In this document: in pieces, positions 1-9,222 of the stretch | Numbering within the stretch: the stretch's first letter is position 1 | Layout: the number at the start of each line of letters is the position of its first letter | Notes under the pieces: generated by a model | Seen by the model: the letters and a program-made list of their open reading frames with translations, nothing else | Database searches by the model: none | What the model was told of the DNA's origin: nothing | Made by a program: the position numbers and the translations under genes | DNA from: an uncultured Rikenellaceae bacterium | Lineage (GTDB): Bacteria > Bacteroidota > Bacteroidia > Bacteroidales > Rikenellaceae | Assembly (NCBI GenBank): GCA_910577285.1 | Contig: CAJTLO010000005.1 | Location: 1 to 63,181, forward strand | Direction of reading: 5' to 3' | DNA length: 63,181 nt

Positions 1-253
1 TGTTTTCGGACTGCCAAATCGTGTGCGGCAACTCTTTCCGGACTGCCCCCCCCCCTGTTTTCCGCTACTGTCCGTGCTCCGAAATGGATGAAGGATGATC
101 CGAAATGGAAATTGACATCTCCGGTACGGCCTAAGGCGGACAGATACCAGCTTTTTGGTGTCAGCTTTCTTTCTTGTCTCGACTTTTCCGATGCTTCCGA
201 AGATTACGCGACACAAAGGAGTCAAAAGGCGAAAAAAAAGAATATCCGATTCG

Positions 254-887
254 TAGTCGCACTCGCATTCCCTCGACTGCGCAGGTCTTTCCGGGAAGGT
301 CAGCCGCCGATATGCCCTTTCATAGTACATTGTTTTTGCCAGCCTTGGAGGTCTTTTCGGCAGGGCCATAGTCGCGTCGGGCAGTCTACGCCCTGCGTAG
401 CATAGCGGTATGGCCTGCTTTTCTGAGCTGCGGAGTTTTTCTTTCTGTCAGGCATGTCGCACGCGTCGTGCGATATGCCCTTTCATAGGACATTGCTTTT
501 GCCAACCTTGGAGGTCTTTTCGGCAGGGCCATAGTCGCGTCGGGCAGTATCTCCTTTCAGTGCATAGGAGTGCAGTCAGTCTCTTGGAGCGGCGGTACTT
601 TGGCGGGAGGCTAAGGACCACCGATGTGTTTTTCGCAGCATCGTATCGACGGACTGCAACGAAGGACGGAACAGCAGCCGCAAGGATCTGAAAACGTGTC
701 TGGTACGCTATGGTAGGCAATCTTCGCGTCATAGTCGCAGCCTGCATTCCCCGACTGCGCAGGTCTTTCCGGGAAGATCAGCCGCCGATATGCCCTTTCA
801 TAGTACATTGCTTTTGCCAGCCTTGGAGGTCTTTTCGGCAGGAGTCCAGCCGCGTCGTGCAGTCTATATCCTGCGTAGCATAGCGGT
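254..887. repeat. Three-copy degenerate repeat in a non-coding leader region
   Basis: Two long copies at about 254-409 and 732-887 share most of their 156 bases, including the run CGATATGCCC at 308 and 786. A shorter middle copy at about 471-548 keeps only the core. The copies lie 478 bases apart (long to long). The reading frames across them start at unlikely positions and carry no recognisable domain, so I treat 1-1194 as non-coding. No terminal inverted repeats or transposase were seen. Confidence 0.7.
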
Positions 888-1194
888 GCGGAATGTTGTC
901 TCGAAAGCGGAGATTCCCGCTGCCGGAGCTACAATCGAAGAATAAGTCTCTTTTTTACCAAAGCCTTGTGTAATTGCTCTGAAAAACGCATGCACTTCAC
1001 ATACACTAATTATATCAACTCATCGATGTTCTTTGTATGATTTGAAGAGGTGCAGGCAGCAATCGAATCGCGTGCACTTCTGCTTCGCACTCATCTGTAC
1101 TTGTAGTCGCTGAGCCTAACAAGGAGGAAAGAAGGCAAGGAGGAGAGGGCGAAATCGGAAGTTCCTGTCGCAGCATTTATTATCGGGAAATGCG

Positions 1195-1226
1195 GTTGTA
1201 TTTCTCGTTTCGATATCGTATATTTG
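1195..1226 (+). promoter_or_regulatory. Bacteroidetes-type promoter for the first BACON lipoprotein
   Basis: TTG at 1196-1198 is followed after 20 bases by TATATTTG at 1219-1226, matching the Bacteroidetes housekeeping sigma consensus (TTG, 19-21, TAnnTTTG). The expected transcript start near 1233 leaves a leader of about 30 bases before the ATG at 1262. Confidence 0.75.
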
Positions 1227-1261
1227 TTTGAACCGAGTTGCTCATTCCTAATACATGCTTT

Positions 1262-2854
1262 ATGAAAAAAATTTTGACCTTTCTGGCCTTTGCCGTTGCC
1301 CTGCTGGGTATGTCGTGCGGCCCCGATGATAACGAGCGGAGAGAACCGAAACTGACGGTGTCGCCTTCCGAACTTCGCTTTGCCGCCTCGGGCAACGCTG
1401 TCCAGACCGTGAGCGTGACCGCTGAAAATGTCGGGTGGCAGGTTTCGATCCCCGACGAATCGAAGGCGTGGATCTTCGTGACGGAAGGAGAGGATGACGC
1501 AACGCTGGTCGTTTCCGTGCAGGACCATGAGGGGGAGGACCCGCGCACCGGTTCGTTTTCCATTGTGCCGGACAACGACAAGGTGGAGCCGAAGCGGGTG
1601 GTCGTTTCGCAGGAGGGAGCCGAAATCGTTGATCTCTCTTTCGCCATTGCGCCGGACGAACTGACTTTCGACGGTGCGGACGCTCCGGCTCAGGAGGTGA
1701 CCGTGACGGTCAGCCATGCGAAGCTGACATGGAAGGCTGCGGCGAAAGAGGATTGGATAGAGGTGACCGCGGAGGGCGATAAGCTGTCCGTTGCGGTTGC
1801 GGATAATCCGGAAAGCGAGGAGCGCGTGGGAATGGTGATCGTAACCCCCGATAATGGAGAGGTACAGCCGAAAGCGGTGCGTGTAACGCAGAAGGGGAGA
1901 CTCCTCCCGCCGTCGCTCGGCATCAGCGTGGAGTCCGGCCGCATGGAGTTCGGCTATACCGTCGTGGGCGGCACGGCCGTTTATGTCACCGCAGTGGATG
2001 TGGAGTGGGATGCAGTGGCGTCCGACACCCCCGGCGAGGTAGGCGGCGATGTGGAATGGCTGAAGGTCACCAGCATCGTCAAGGATTCCGAAACCCCGTA
2101 TTTTATCGTGAAACCCGACAATAACCCGACGACCGAAGAGCGGACCGCTTACGTGGTGGTGACCTCCGACAATCCGGAAGTACCTGCCTTGACCGTCACC
2201 GTCGTGCAGGCGGGCCGAAAGCGGTTTCTCAGTACGCTCGCCTCGTCGGTCGTGATCGAGGATATGACGGCGGGCGTGCATTGCAGCGTGGATTTCTATC
2301 CCAACCAACAGTGGATGGATCGTCCGGTGGCGTATTGGTATGTGACGTTGTGGGCGTCGGGCGTCAGCCAGACGCAGGATTTCTACGGATACGAGCATTA
2401 TGCCGGTGTGGGGACGAAATTGTATCTGGAGTTCTATTCGGAGCGGATACCGTTCAATGACGACGGCGAGTATTACCTCCCCGAGGGCGAATATACGGTA
2501 GCGGCCGATCCGGTGGACGACGACGGATATCCTACCGATTGGTTGCCGTTTACCGTCAAACCGGGCCGAGAGGTGGCCGGAGGCGTGACGATCCTGGACG
2601 GCAGTTGGTACCAGAAGGTGATCGGCGGCAGCGAGGCGGATGTGTACGGTGGTGAGGCGCCTATTACAGGAGGAACCGTTACCGTGGCCCGCAGCGGCGA
2701 TGAATATACGCTGGAGCTGGTGTTGAAGGACGATGCCGACCACGATATAACGGGTACCTGCGTCGCCCGGTTCGATGACAACATGCGGGTCATCTTCCAT
2801 GAACTTCCGGAGTCTAATCCCGGCGACGGAGACGGTGAGTTGCTCTCTTTCTGA
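1262..2854 (+). CDS. BACON-domain lipoprotein, paralog 1 of 4
   Basis: Predicted outer-membrane lipoprotein of 530 residues. I chose the ATG at 1262 rather than 1238 because it starts a clean signal peptide (MKKILTFLAF...) ending in LLGMSC, with lipidated Cys19. Three BACON-type beta repeats follow at about 31-118, 127-212 and 219-318, each closing with a V..VTQ.G-like strand. Residues 322-530 form a C-terminal domain shared with the next three genes, with the motifs LPEGEYT, DGSWY and DITGTC. BACON domains are usually linked to carbohydrate or mucin binding in gut Bacteroidetes. The ligand here is unknown. It has its own promoter and terminator. Confidence 0.85.
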   Translation: MKKILTFLAFAVALLGMSCGPDDNERREPKLTVSPSELRFAASGNAVQTVSVTAENVGWQVSIPDESKAWIFVTEGEDDATLVVSVQDHEGEDPRTGSFSIVPDNDKVEPKRVVVSQEGAEIVDLSFAIAPDELTFDGADAPAQEVTVTVSHAKLTWKAAAKEDWIEVTAEGDKLSVAVADNPESEERVGMVIVTPDNGEVQPKAVRVTQKGRLLPPSLGISVESGRMEFGYTVVGGTAVYVTAVDVEWDAVASDTPGEVGGDVEWLKVTSIVKDSETPYFIVKPDNNPTTEERTAYVVVTSDNPEVPALTVTVVQAGRKRFLSTLASSVVIEDMTAGVHCSVDFYPNQQWMDRPVAYWYVTLWASGVSQTQDFYGYEHYAGVGTKLYLEFYSERIPFNDDGEYYLPEGEYTVAADPVDDDGYPTDWLPFTVKPGREVAGGVTILDGSWYQKVIGGSEADVYGGEAPITGGTVTVARSGDEYTLELVLKDDADHDITGTCVARFDDNMRVIFHELPESNPGDGDGELLSF

Positions 2855-2888
2855 CCGATTGCCGGAGCGGAGAGAGCGTTGCCCTGTG

Positions 2889-2931
2889 GCGGGTCCCTGC
2901 ATCGATCGGATGCGGGGACCCGTCGCTTTTT
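2889..2931 (+). terminator. Rho-independent terminator
   Basis: CGGGTCCC at 2890-2897 pairs with GGGACCCG ending at 2922, with extra GCAT/ATGC pairing inside, followed by a T run at 2927-2931. It closes the first lipoprotein gene. Confidence 0.7.
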
Positions 2932-3051
2932 CGGGTGCGATGTCGCCTTGAGGGGCACTCTGCCGCGTTTTTTCTACGATCTGTTCCGAAACCGAAGTGG
3001 GGAAATGGGAAACAGGTAGCGATGTTTCGGGCCTCAGTTTATGACAATGTA

Positions 3052-3083
3052 GTTGGCGGTTGTTGTAAAATATACTATATTTG
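3052..3083 (+). promoter_or_regulatory. Bacteroidetes-type promoter
   Basis: TTG at 3053-3055, 20 bases, then TATATTTG at 3076-3083. It sits about 50 bases before the start of the second BACON lipoprotein. Confidence 0.75.
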
Positions 3084-3133
3084 TCAATAGGGTAATAAAT
3101 AACCATAACCGAAATATTTAAATATTGTAGCAA

Positions 3134-4720
3134 ATGAAGAAAGTTTATTATTTATCAATGATGCTCTTGTCGGTGGCCGTTGCAATGGCTGCCTGCAAAC
3201 CGGAGGACCCGGCGGCTTCGCTGTCGGTAAAGCCTCTGTCGTTGGAGTTCGCTGCAACGGGTAACCAAGGGCAGCGGGTGGCTGTGACGGCAACCGGTAC
3301 CCAATGGAATCACACCGTTTCGTCCGCAGCTCAGGAGTGGCTTACCGCCGAGGTGGGCGAGGACGGGCAGTCGTTGCTCGTGACAGTTACCGACAATCTC
3401 TTCGCCGAGGAGCGTATCGGTACGATCTCGGTCAAGGCGATCGACCATATCGAGATCAAATCGATCGGTATCACCGTCAAGCAGGCCGCAGGCGAGGGTG
3501 CAGATGCGATTACGTTCACCGTTTCTCCCGATGCGCTCACTTTTGAGGGTACGGGGGCTCCTGCACAGGAGGTGACCGTTACGGTGAGCGACGAAACAGT
3601 TACTTGGACGGTTGCTCCGGACGCGTCGCTCGAGGGCTGGTGTACGGTGGAGGCCGCAGGCGACAAAGTGAAAGTTTCCGTGCTCGACAATGCCGAGACC
3701 GCATCGCGTAGGGGAGCGTTTGTCGTGACACCTTCCCGGGGAGACATGAAACCCAAAGCCGTGAGTGTGGAACAGAAGGGCAAAGAGGTTCTTCCGTCGC
3801 TGTCGGTGACTCCGACGGAGATTCCCGTGGTTTCGGCCCGCGGTGACATGGATGTGATTGTCAGTGTGACGGCGGAAGGCGGGATCGTATGGAACGTGCG
3901 TGCCGAATATCCCGAAGGCACGGAAGGCGGTTGGTTGAATCCTGTGAAGATGGAGATCAATTCCGCGGTTGCCATCGAAGTTTATCCCAACAAATCCACC
4001 GAACCCCGTTCGGGATCGATCGTAATCTGGGCCGTAGGTAATGAAGATATTGCGCCGGTGGTCATTCCTATAGAGCAGGAAGGGGGCAGGGAGTTCCTTT
4101 CGACTCTCGACGGTCCGGTTGCAATAGCCGACATGGACCCGCTGGGCGATTTGCATTATACCGTTTGGCCGAGTCAGTTATGGGATACCGCGAATCCCGG
4201 TACGCTTTGGTCGTTCGACATGTGGAGTCCGGGCATATCTCAGAAACAGAACATGTACGGACAGGTATCGTACGAAGGTGCGGGATCGATGGTATGCCTT
4301 TCGATCATCTCGAAGAACATCCCTTACAACGACGATAAGGAGTTCACCCTTCCTGCCGGCGAATACACCGTACAACCCTATCCGGCCATTATCTATCCGG
4401 AGGATATGATACCTTATACCTTGGTGGCAGGCAGCGAGACGATGAACATGAACTATCCGGAGGGGTGCTGGTACATGCAGTTGGAGGACGGCAAGTACGT
4501 GAAATCGGCACCGATCGTAAGCGGTAGCATGACGGTGGTCGTGGATGGTTTCGATTCCTATACCTTTACGTTCGACCTGAAGGACGATGCGGGCAATGCG
4601 ATCACCGGTACGGCCAAAGGCGACGTAACGAAGGCGAACTGCATGTTCTTCCCGCAAGATCCCGACGAGACGGTAGATCCCAATCCCGAACCCGAACCCG
4701 ATCCCGGGTTCGGGCAGTAA
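3134..4720 (+). CDS. BACON-domain lipoprotein, paralog 2 of 4
   Basis: Lipoprotein of 528 residues with signal peptide and lipobox AMAAC (Cys21). The CKPED sequence after the cysteine resembles a Bacteroidetes surface-export signal (inference). BACON-type repeats lie at about 30-116, 124-215 and 221-317. The shared C-terminal domain follows, with LPAGEYT, PEGCWYMQL and AITGTAKG. The protein ends in an acidic proline-rich tail (PNPEPEPDPGFGQ). It follows a good promoter and lies 110 bases before paralog 3, with no strong terminator between, so the two may be co-transcribed. A hairpin (about 4691-4714) lies inside the last codons. Confidence 0.85.
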   Translation: MKKVYYLSMMLLSVAVAMAACKPEDPAASLSVKPLSLEFAATGNQGQRVAVTATGTQWNHTVSSAAQEWLTAEVGEDGQSLLVTVTDNLFAEERIGTISVKAIDHIEIKSIGITVKQAAGEGADAITFTVSPDALTFEGTGAPAQEVTVTVSDETVTWTVAPDASLEGWCTVEAAGDKVKVSVLDNAETASRRGAFVVTPSRGDMKPKAVSVEQKGKEVLPSLSVTPTEIPVVSARGDMDVIVSVTAEGGIVWNVRAEYPEGTEGGWLNPVKMEINSAVAIEVYPNKSTEPRSGSIVIWAVGNEDIAPVVIPIEQEGGREFLSTLDGPVAIADMDPLGDLHYTVWPSQLWDTANPGTLWSFDMWSPGISQKQNMYGQVSYEGAGSMVCLSIISKNIPYNDDKEFTLPAGEYTVQPYPAIIYPEDMIPYTLVAGSETMNMNYPEGCWYMQLEDGKYVKSAPIVSGSMTVVVDGFDSYTFTFDLKDDAGNAITGTAKGDVTKANCMFFPQDPDETVDPNPEPEPDPGFGQ

Positions 4721-4830
4721 CGGATCGCCGGAACCGAACCTTTCGTGTCGACGTCGGGCGGCAATTCGGAGCTCCGCGTGACAAAGAGAACTTCAAATAA
4801 CCTTATTTAAAGTACCTAAAACAAAAAACT

Positions 4831-6426
4831 ATGAACAAGCACCTGTTAGGGCTATTGGGCCTGAGTTTGATGGCGTTCGTCGCATGTACGGGAACCGATC
4901 CCGGACAACAACCGTCGCTGAAAGTTTCGCCTGTTTCTTTGGAGTTTGCCGCGAACGGCAATACCAGCCAAACCGTTACGGTGGAGGCTGTGGCCGTGAA
5001 GTGGACCTGGGAGATGTCCGATAAGGCAAAGGAGTGGATTACCGTTTCCGAGGCGGACAATACGCTGACCGTTTCCGTCGCCGATAATGAGGTGCCCGAG
5101 CAACGCACGGGTGTCATCAGCATCGTGCCGGATCGTCCGGAGATGAAACCGGTGAAGGTGAATATTGCACAGGAAGCCGGCGAAAAGATCGAGTACGGCC
5201 TCTCCGTGAATCCGGATTACCTTGAGTTCGAGGCCGCCGCCACGGAACCCCAGGAGGTGGTAGTGACAACCAAGGGAGAGGGGCTGACGTGGTCGGCCAA
5301 GCCGGAGCAAGGTGCGGATTGGGTGCATGTGGAGACGTCGGCCGGTAAGATCGTCGTGACCGTGGACGTATATGAAGCAACGGCCCAGCCGCGATCGGCG
5401 AATATCCGCATTACGCCTTCCCTGGAGGAAGTTCCCGCTAAGGTCGTGCGTGTGCAGCAATTGCCTGCCGAAGCGGTGGAGTCGTGCGTGGTTTCTCCGG
5501 ACGACGATATCGAATTCGCTTATAATGAAAATGCTCATAAGATCTTAAGGGTGGAGGCGACCTGCAACTGGAGTGTCATCGTACAGGGTGCCGACGGGAA
5601 CACGGTCGATTGGATCAATACGGTCGTTTCCCGACAGTCCGAGGCGACTACCGGCACTGTGAGCGTGACGGTGGCGCGTAATGCGACACAGGAGCCGCGC
5701 TCGGGAGTGGTCGTAATCAAGCCTCTCGTTGCCGAGTTGTCCCCAATTAGCATAAACGTGACGCAGGGGCCTGCTCCGGATGGAATCTCCACGCTGCTCG
5801 GCAATGTCGAACTGGACGACATGGGTTTGGGAAGCAATTTCTACTACTACCTTGCGCCGGCTCAGGTGTGGGATACTACCACCCGCGTTACCAATTGGCA
5901 GTGCGAGTTGTGGGGGAGCGGAATTACGCGCACGACTTCGATGATGGGGGATTATGTCTATGACGGTACCGGTAATGTGCTCAAACTCGCTTTCTACTCC
6001 GATTGTGTCCATTACAATGCGGAAAAACATTTTATCGTTCCCGCAGAAACCTATACCGTTCAAAAGTACGCTACGCGACCTGCCGAGGAGGATAAAGTGC
6101 CCTTCACTGTCGTGCAGGGTATGGAAGCGAAAAAGTGGACCAACCGCATGTCCCATTCGTGGTATTTGCGGGTAGAGGATGGCGTGATCGTTTCCCGGGC
6201 GCCCATCCATGCGGGGAATATGGTCGTTTCCTGCGACGAGAACGAGGTCTATACGATCGAAGTTGCGTTCGAGGACGATATGGGCAACACCATAACAGGC
6301 ACGATTACCACGCCGGTGACGGAGTCGAAGGTCACTTTCACCGAGCGGCCGAATCCGGATGAGAAGCCGAAACCCGACCCGGACCCGGACATTGATCCCG
6401 ATCCCGAATTCGGACAGGAGGACTAA
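4831..6426 (+). CDS. BACON-domain lipoprotein, paralog 3 of 4
   Basis: Lipoprotein of 531 residues; lipobox AFVAC with Cys19. BACON-type repeats lie at about 29-115, 122-210 and 218-312; the shared C-terminal domain runs from about 318. It keeps the pattern of the paralogs (VPAETYT, SHSWYLRVEDG, TITGTITT) and ends in an acidic Pro/Asp tail. No good promoter was seen in the 110 bases before it, so read-through from paralog 2 is likely. A strong terminator follows. Probably a cell-surface binding protein of unknown ligand. Confidence 0.85.
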   Translation: MNKHLLGLLGLSLMAFVACTGTDPGQQPSLKVSPVSLEFAANGNTSQTVTVEAVAVKWTWEMSDKAKEWITVSEADNTLTVSVADNEVPEQRTGVISIVPDRPEMKPVKVNIAQEAGEKIEYGLSVNPDYLEFEAAATEPQEVVVTTKGEGLTWSAKPEQGADWVHVETSAGKIVVTVDVYEATAQPRSANIRITPSLEEVPAKVVRVQQLPAEAVESCVVSPDDDIEFAYNENAHKILRVEATCNWSVIVQGADGNTVDWINTVVSRQSEATTGTVSVTVARNATQEPRSGVVVIKPLVAELSPISINVTQGPAPDGISTLLGNVELDDMGLGSNFYYYLAPAQVWDTTTRVTNWQCELWGSGITRTTSMMGDYVYDGTGNVLKLAFYSDCVHYNAEKHFIVPAETYTVQKYATRPAEEDKVPFTVVQGMEAKKWTNRMSHSWYLRVEDGVIVSRAPIHAGNMVVSCDENEVYTIEVAFEDDMGNTITGTITTPVTESKVTFTERPNPDEKPKPDPDPDIDPDPEFGQED

Positions 6427-6467
6427 AGAAGTCTGCGAATAGTCCGAAGCCCTTTTGAAAGGAGATG

Positions 6468-6506
6468 GATTCCCCCGGCCGCACACAGGTGGCCGGGGGA
6501 ATTTTG
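6468..6506 (+). terminator. Rho-independent terminator
   Basis: ATTCCCCCGGCC at 6469-6480 pairs with GGCCGGGGGAAT at 6491-6502, followed by TTTG. It ends the transcript of paralogs 2 and 3. Confidence 0.8.
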
Positions 6507-6665
6507 TGTAGGGCGGTATGGCTCTTAGCGGTCCAGCGGTCGATGCTCGGTATTTCGGGGAAGGCGGTCCGGTTTCTACCTTTCGGCGCTTTTATGGCAG
6601 CGGTACGGCTTCCGGCGATACAAGGGCTCCGGTGAGGCAGTCCGTTTGCGACGGTACAGGGGGTT

Positions 6666-6888
6666 TGCGCAGCCGTTTCGCAGCCGGAGAGCGTTCCGGT
6701 GCCGTCGTTCATGCAAAAGAGGGCGGGGCAGCGGAGCGAGAAGGTTGCCTTGCGGGTCGGGCCGTTCGGGAGAGAACCTCCTCTTTCGGTATCGATACGT
6801 CGAAGGGGCAATTCCTGCGCAGCCGTTTCGCAGCCGGAGAGCGTTCCGGTGCCGTCGTTCATGCAAAAGAGGGCGGGGTAGCGGGCCA
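6666..6888. repeat. 63-bp direct repeat, two copies
   Basis: A nearly identical 63-base segment (starting TGCGCAGCCGTTTCGCAGCC) occurs at 6666-6728 and 6826-6888, a period of 160 bases, in the gap between paralogs 3 and 4. I see no gene in 6507-6990; the frames crossing it look like chance. Confidence 0.85.
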
Positions 6889-6990
6889 CGGGAGAAGGCA
6901 TTGCGTAGCGGCCCAAAGGGTTCGTGCGGAGGCTTTTCGCTTCGGCAGCTGCCGGTCGGCAGGTCGGTTTGCAGGAGGCGAATCGGAAAG

Positions 6991-7022
6991 GTTGTAATAA
7001 ATCCGTAAAAATTATATCTTTG
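6991..7022 (+). promoter_or_regulatory. Bacteroidetes-type promoter
   Basis: TTG at 6992-6994, 20 bases, TATCTTTG at 7015-7022. The expected transcript start near 7029 shows that the ATG at 7028 cannot be the start codon and supports the ATG at 7079. Confidence 0.8.
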
Positions 7023-7078
7023 CGAGGATGAGATACGTTATATCTTACGTAGAAGAACCCTTAAATTGCAAAAACCTT

Positions 7079-8659
7079 ATGAAGAAAATCGTATCATTGG
7101 TCGCAGCCGTGTGCGCATTGGCGTTCGTGGCGTGCGAGCAACCGAAAGATGATCCCCAACTGAGCGTGAGTGCGAAGGCGCTTGTGTTCGAAGGGGTTGA
7201 CGCTCCTTCGCAGGAGGTCGGTGTGACTTCCAATGTGGAGTGGAAATGTACGGTGCTCGGCTCGGCGTCGTCGTGGCTTACGGCGCAGAAGTCGGAGAAT
7301 GGCAACAGCATCGTGGTGTCGGTGGCCGACAACAATTCGGCGGAACGTGTGGGTAAGATCGTCGTTGAGCCCGTTTCCGCCAAAGTACAGGCCAAAGAGA
7401 TCTCCGTGACCCAGAAGGAGGGTGCGCTCACCTTTACGGTATCTCCCGAGAAACTCGAGTTCGCAGGGTTGAAGGCTCCGGCACAGGAGGTGACCGTCCA
7501 GCTCGGCGAGGGCATTACCTGGACTGCGGAACCGGAGGAGAAGGCTACTTGGATTCATGTGGAGACCGGCGAAGGCAAATTCGCCGTGACGGTGGACGAC
7601 AACCCCTCCACCTCGCCGCGTGCGGCAAGGATCGTGGTAACGCCCAGCGACAAGGCCCTGGAGCCGAAGAGCGTGACCGTTACCCAGAGCGGTAAGGAGC
7701 TCCTGCCGGAAATGATCGTGACCCCGATGCCGTACGAGTGTACGTTCGGTTACAACGACATCAGCGAGGTCCGCTACGACGTACAGGCCCAGCTGACCGA
7801 ATGGAGTGCGGCGACCTCCGATGGTAAAGGTGAACTCGTGCCGTGGATCAAAATCCGCATCGTCGATACCGATGACCAATCCTATGTCAGCATCGGCGTG
7901 GAGCCGAATGTCGCACCGGGTGCCCCGGAGCGCACCGGGTATGTGGTGATTACTCCGGAGGCCGAAGGACTTGAGCCCGTTACCATCACCGTGACCCAGG
8001 GCAGTCCGACGCTTTCGACCCTCGACGGGCCGGTGGTTGTGGAAGACATGGAGGGCGTGACCGCCTATGTGGATTTTTGGCCGAACGTTCCCGAGTCCGA
8101 TGGCGGCGATGTCCGTCCTTCGGCAACGTGGAGCCTCTACATCTACGGTGCGGGCCTGGAATACGACATGACGGGATGGCCTTATGTCTACAGGGGGAGC
8201 GGCAACCGTTTCAAAATTGACCTTTATTCGACGAAAATAGAGAAAAACGACGATGACGAGTATTACCTCCCCGACGGCGAGTATGTGATCGCTCCGAGCG
8301 TAGCGTCCGCAGCGGACGAGGAAGAAGAGGAAGAGGAGCAGCCGCGTCCGGAGGACCGTTTCCCGAACACCATCGTCGGCGGTTCGGACAATATGGGTAT
8401 GGTCGATCCGATCTTCCCGTTGGGAAGCTGGTATTTCGACACCCAGAACGATGCCGTCGCCAAACGGGCACCGCTGAAGTCGGGTAAGATGACGGTACAG
8501 CGTACCGGCGACGAGTATACGCTCACCTTCGACTTCATGGATGATGCAGGGCGCACCATCACCGGTACCTGCAAGGCGAAGTTCGACATACATACGAGTT
8601 ATACTCCGCCCGAACCGCCCCTCGGCGGCGGAGGCGGCGATGAAGGCGGCGTAGCGTAA
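7079..8659 (+). CDS. BACON-domain lipoprotein, paralog 4 of 4
   Basis: Lipoprotein of 526 residues from the ATG at 7079, which begins a proper signal peptide with lipobox AFVAC (Cys19) and an acidic CEQPKDD start to the mature protein. BACON-type repeats lie at about 28-113, 117-205 and 211-311; the shared C-terminal domain runs from about 313 (LPDGEYV, GSWYFDT, TITGTC). Unlike its paralogs it carries a run of seven glutamates in the C-terminal domain and ends in a glycine-rich tail. It has its own promoter and terminator. Confidence 0.85.
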   Translation: MKKIVSLVAAVCALAFVACEQPKDDPQLSVSAKALVFEGVDAPSQEVGVTSNVEWKCTVLGSASSWLTAQKSENGNSIVVSVADNNSAERVGKIVVEPVSAKVQAKEISVTQKEGALTFTVSPEKLEFAGLKAPAQEVTVQLGEGITWTAEPEEKATWIHVETGEGKFAVTVDDNPSTSPRAARIVVTPSDKALEPKSVTVTQSGKELLPEMIVTPMPYECTFGYNDISEVRYDVQAQLTEWSAATSDGKGELVPWIKIRIVDTDDQSYVSIGVEPNVAPGAPERTGYVVITPEAEGLEPVTITVTQGSPTLSTLDGPVVVEDMEGVTAYVDFWPNVPESDGGDVRPSATWSLYIYGAGLEYDMTGWPYVYRGSGNRFKIDLYSTKIEKNDDDEYYLPDGEYVIAPSVASAADEEEEEEEQPRPEDRFPNTIVGGSDNMGMVDPIFPLGSWYFDTQNDAVAKRAPLKSGKMTVQRTGDEYTLTFDFMDDAGRTITGTCKAKFDIHTSYTPPEPPLGGGGGDEGGVA

Positions 8660-8712
8660 GCGTTCCGGTTATCGCCAGAGCATACGACGGCACGCTTTTG
8701 AAACGATTGGAT

Positions 8713-8753
8713 GGTCGGGGAGGAGTCCGTGGGGGCTTTTCCCCGACTGTTTT
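8713..8753 (+). terminator. Rho-independent terminator
   Basis: GTCGGGG at 8714-8720 pairs with CCCCGAC at 8741-8747, followed by TGTTTT. The remaining gap to 9064 shows no gene. Confidence 0.6.
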
Positions 8754-9064
8754 ATGCGCTGCGGCCTTTTCGCACGATCGGAAAGGGTGCGGTCGAGGAT
8801 GATTTGAATGATTGAGCGTATGGATGGCGGCGAATCGGTGAAAAGATCTCCTTTGCGGAGTATCGCAGCCTGTGTCCCGCTCCGCGAAGGAGTCCGTCGT
8901 CGGTCGGCGACATACTAAAATATCCTTCCGGAGCGTTCGTTCATTAAAAGGGTAAGCCGTTGCCGATGTGCAGTTTAAGTTTCGATATTCGGAGATGCGG
9001 TTCCGAAGGGCGGCGGGCGGTATAAAAAGAAACGTATTGTTGCGATTGATTTGTACCGGATAGT

Positions 9065-9096
9065 ATTGTGAATTTAAAAAAATGTAAATATATTTG
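9065..9096 (+). promoter_or_regulatory. Bacteroidetes-type promoter
   Basis: TTG at 9066-9068, 20 bases, TATATTTG at 9089-9096. It predicts a leader of about 120 bases before the gene at 9223. Confidence 0.75.
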
Positions 9097-9222
9097 TAAA
9101 GTGAAGGGAGAGCCGGATTCTGTCGGGCTTTTCGGCACGCTTGGAGATTGCAGATTAACCCTTTTTATAAACGGAAATACATGAAGTGTTTTTCCTAAAA
9201 CAACTAAATAATTCAAACAACA

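Noticed and set aside
254..887. Insertion sequence
   Set aside because: No transposase frame and no terminal inverted repeats in or around the copies.
1238..1261. Upstream ATG for the first lipoprotein
   Set aside because: It would put eight residues before a normal lipoprotein signal peptide.
1091..3133. 680-codon minus-strand frame opposite the first lipoprotein
   Set aside because: It is a shadow of the BACON gene and continues through its promoter; no signal or domain.
7028..7078. Upstream ATG for paralog 4
   Set aside because: It lies at the predicted transcript start and would hide the signal peptide.
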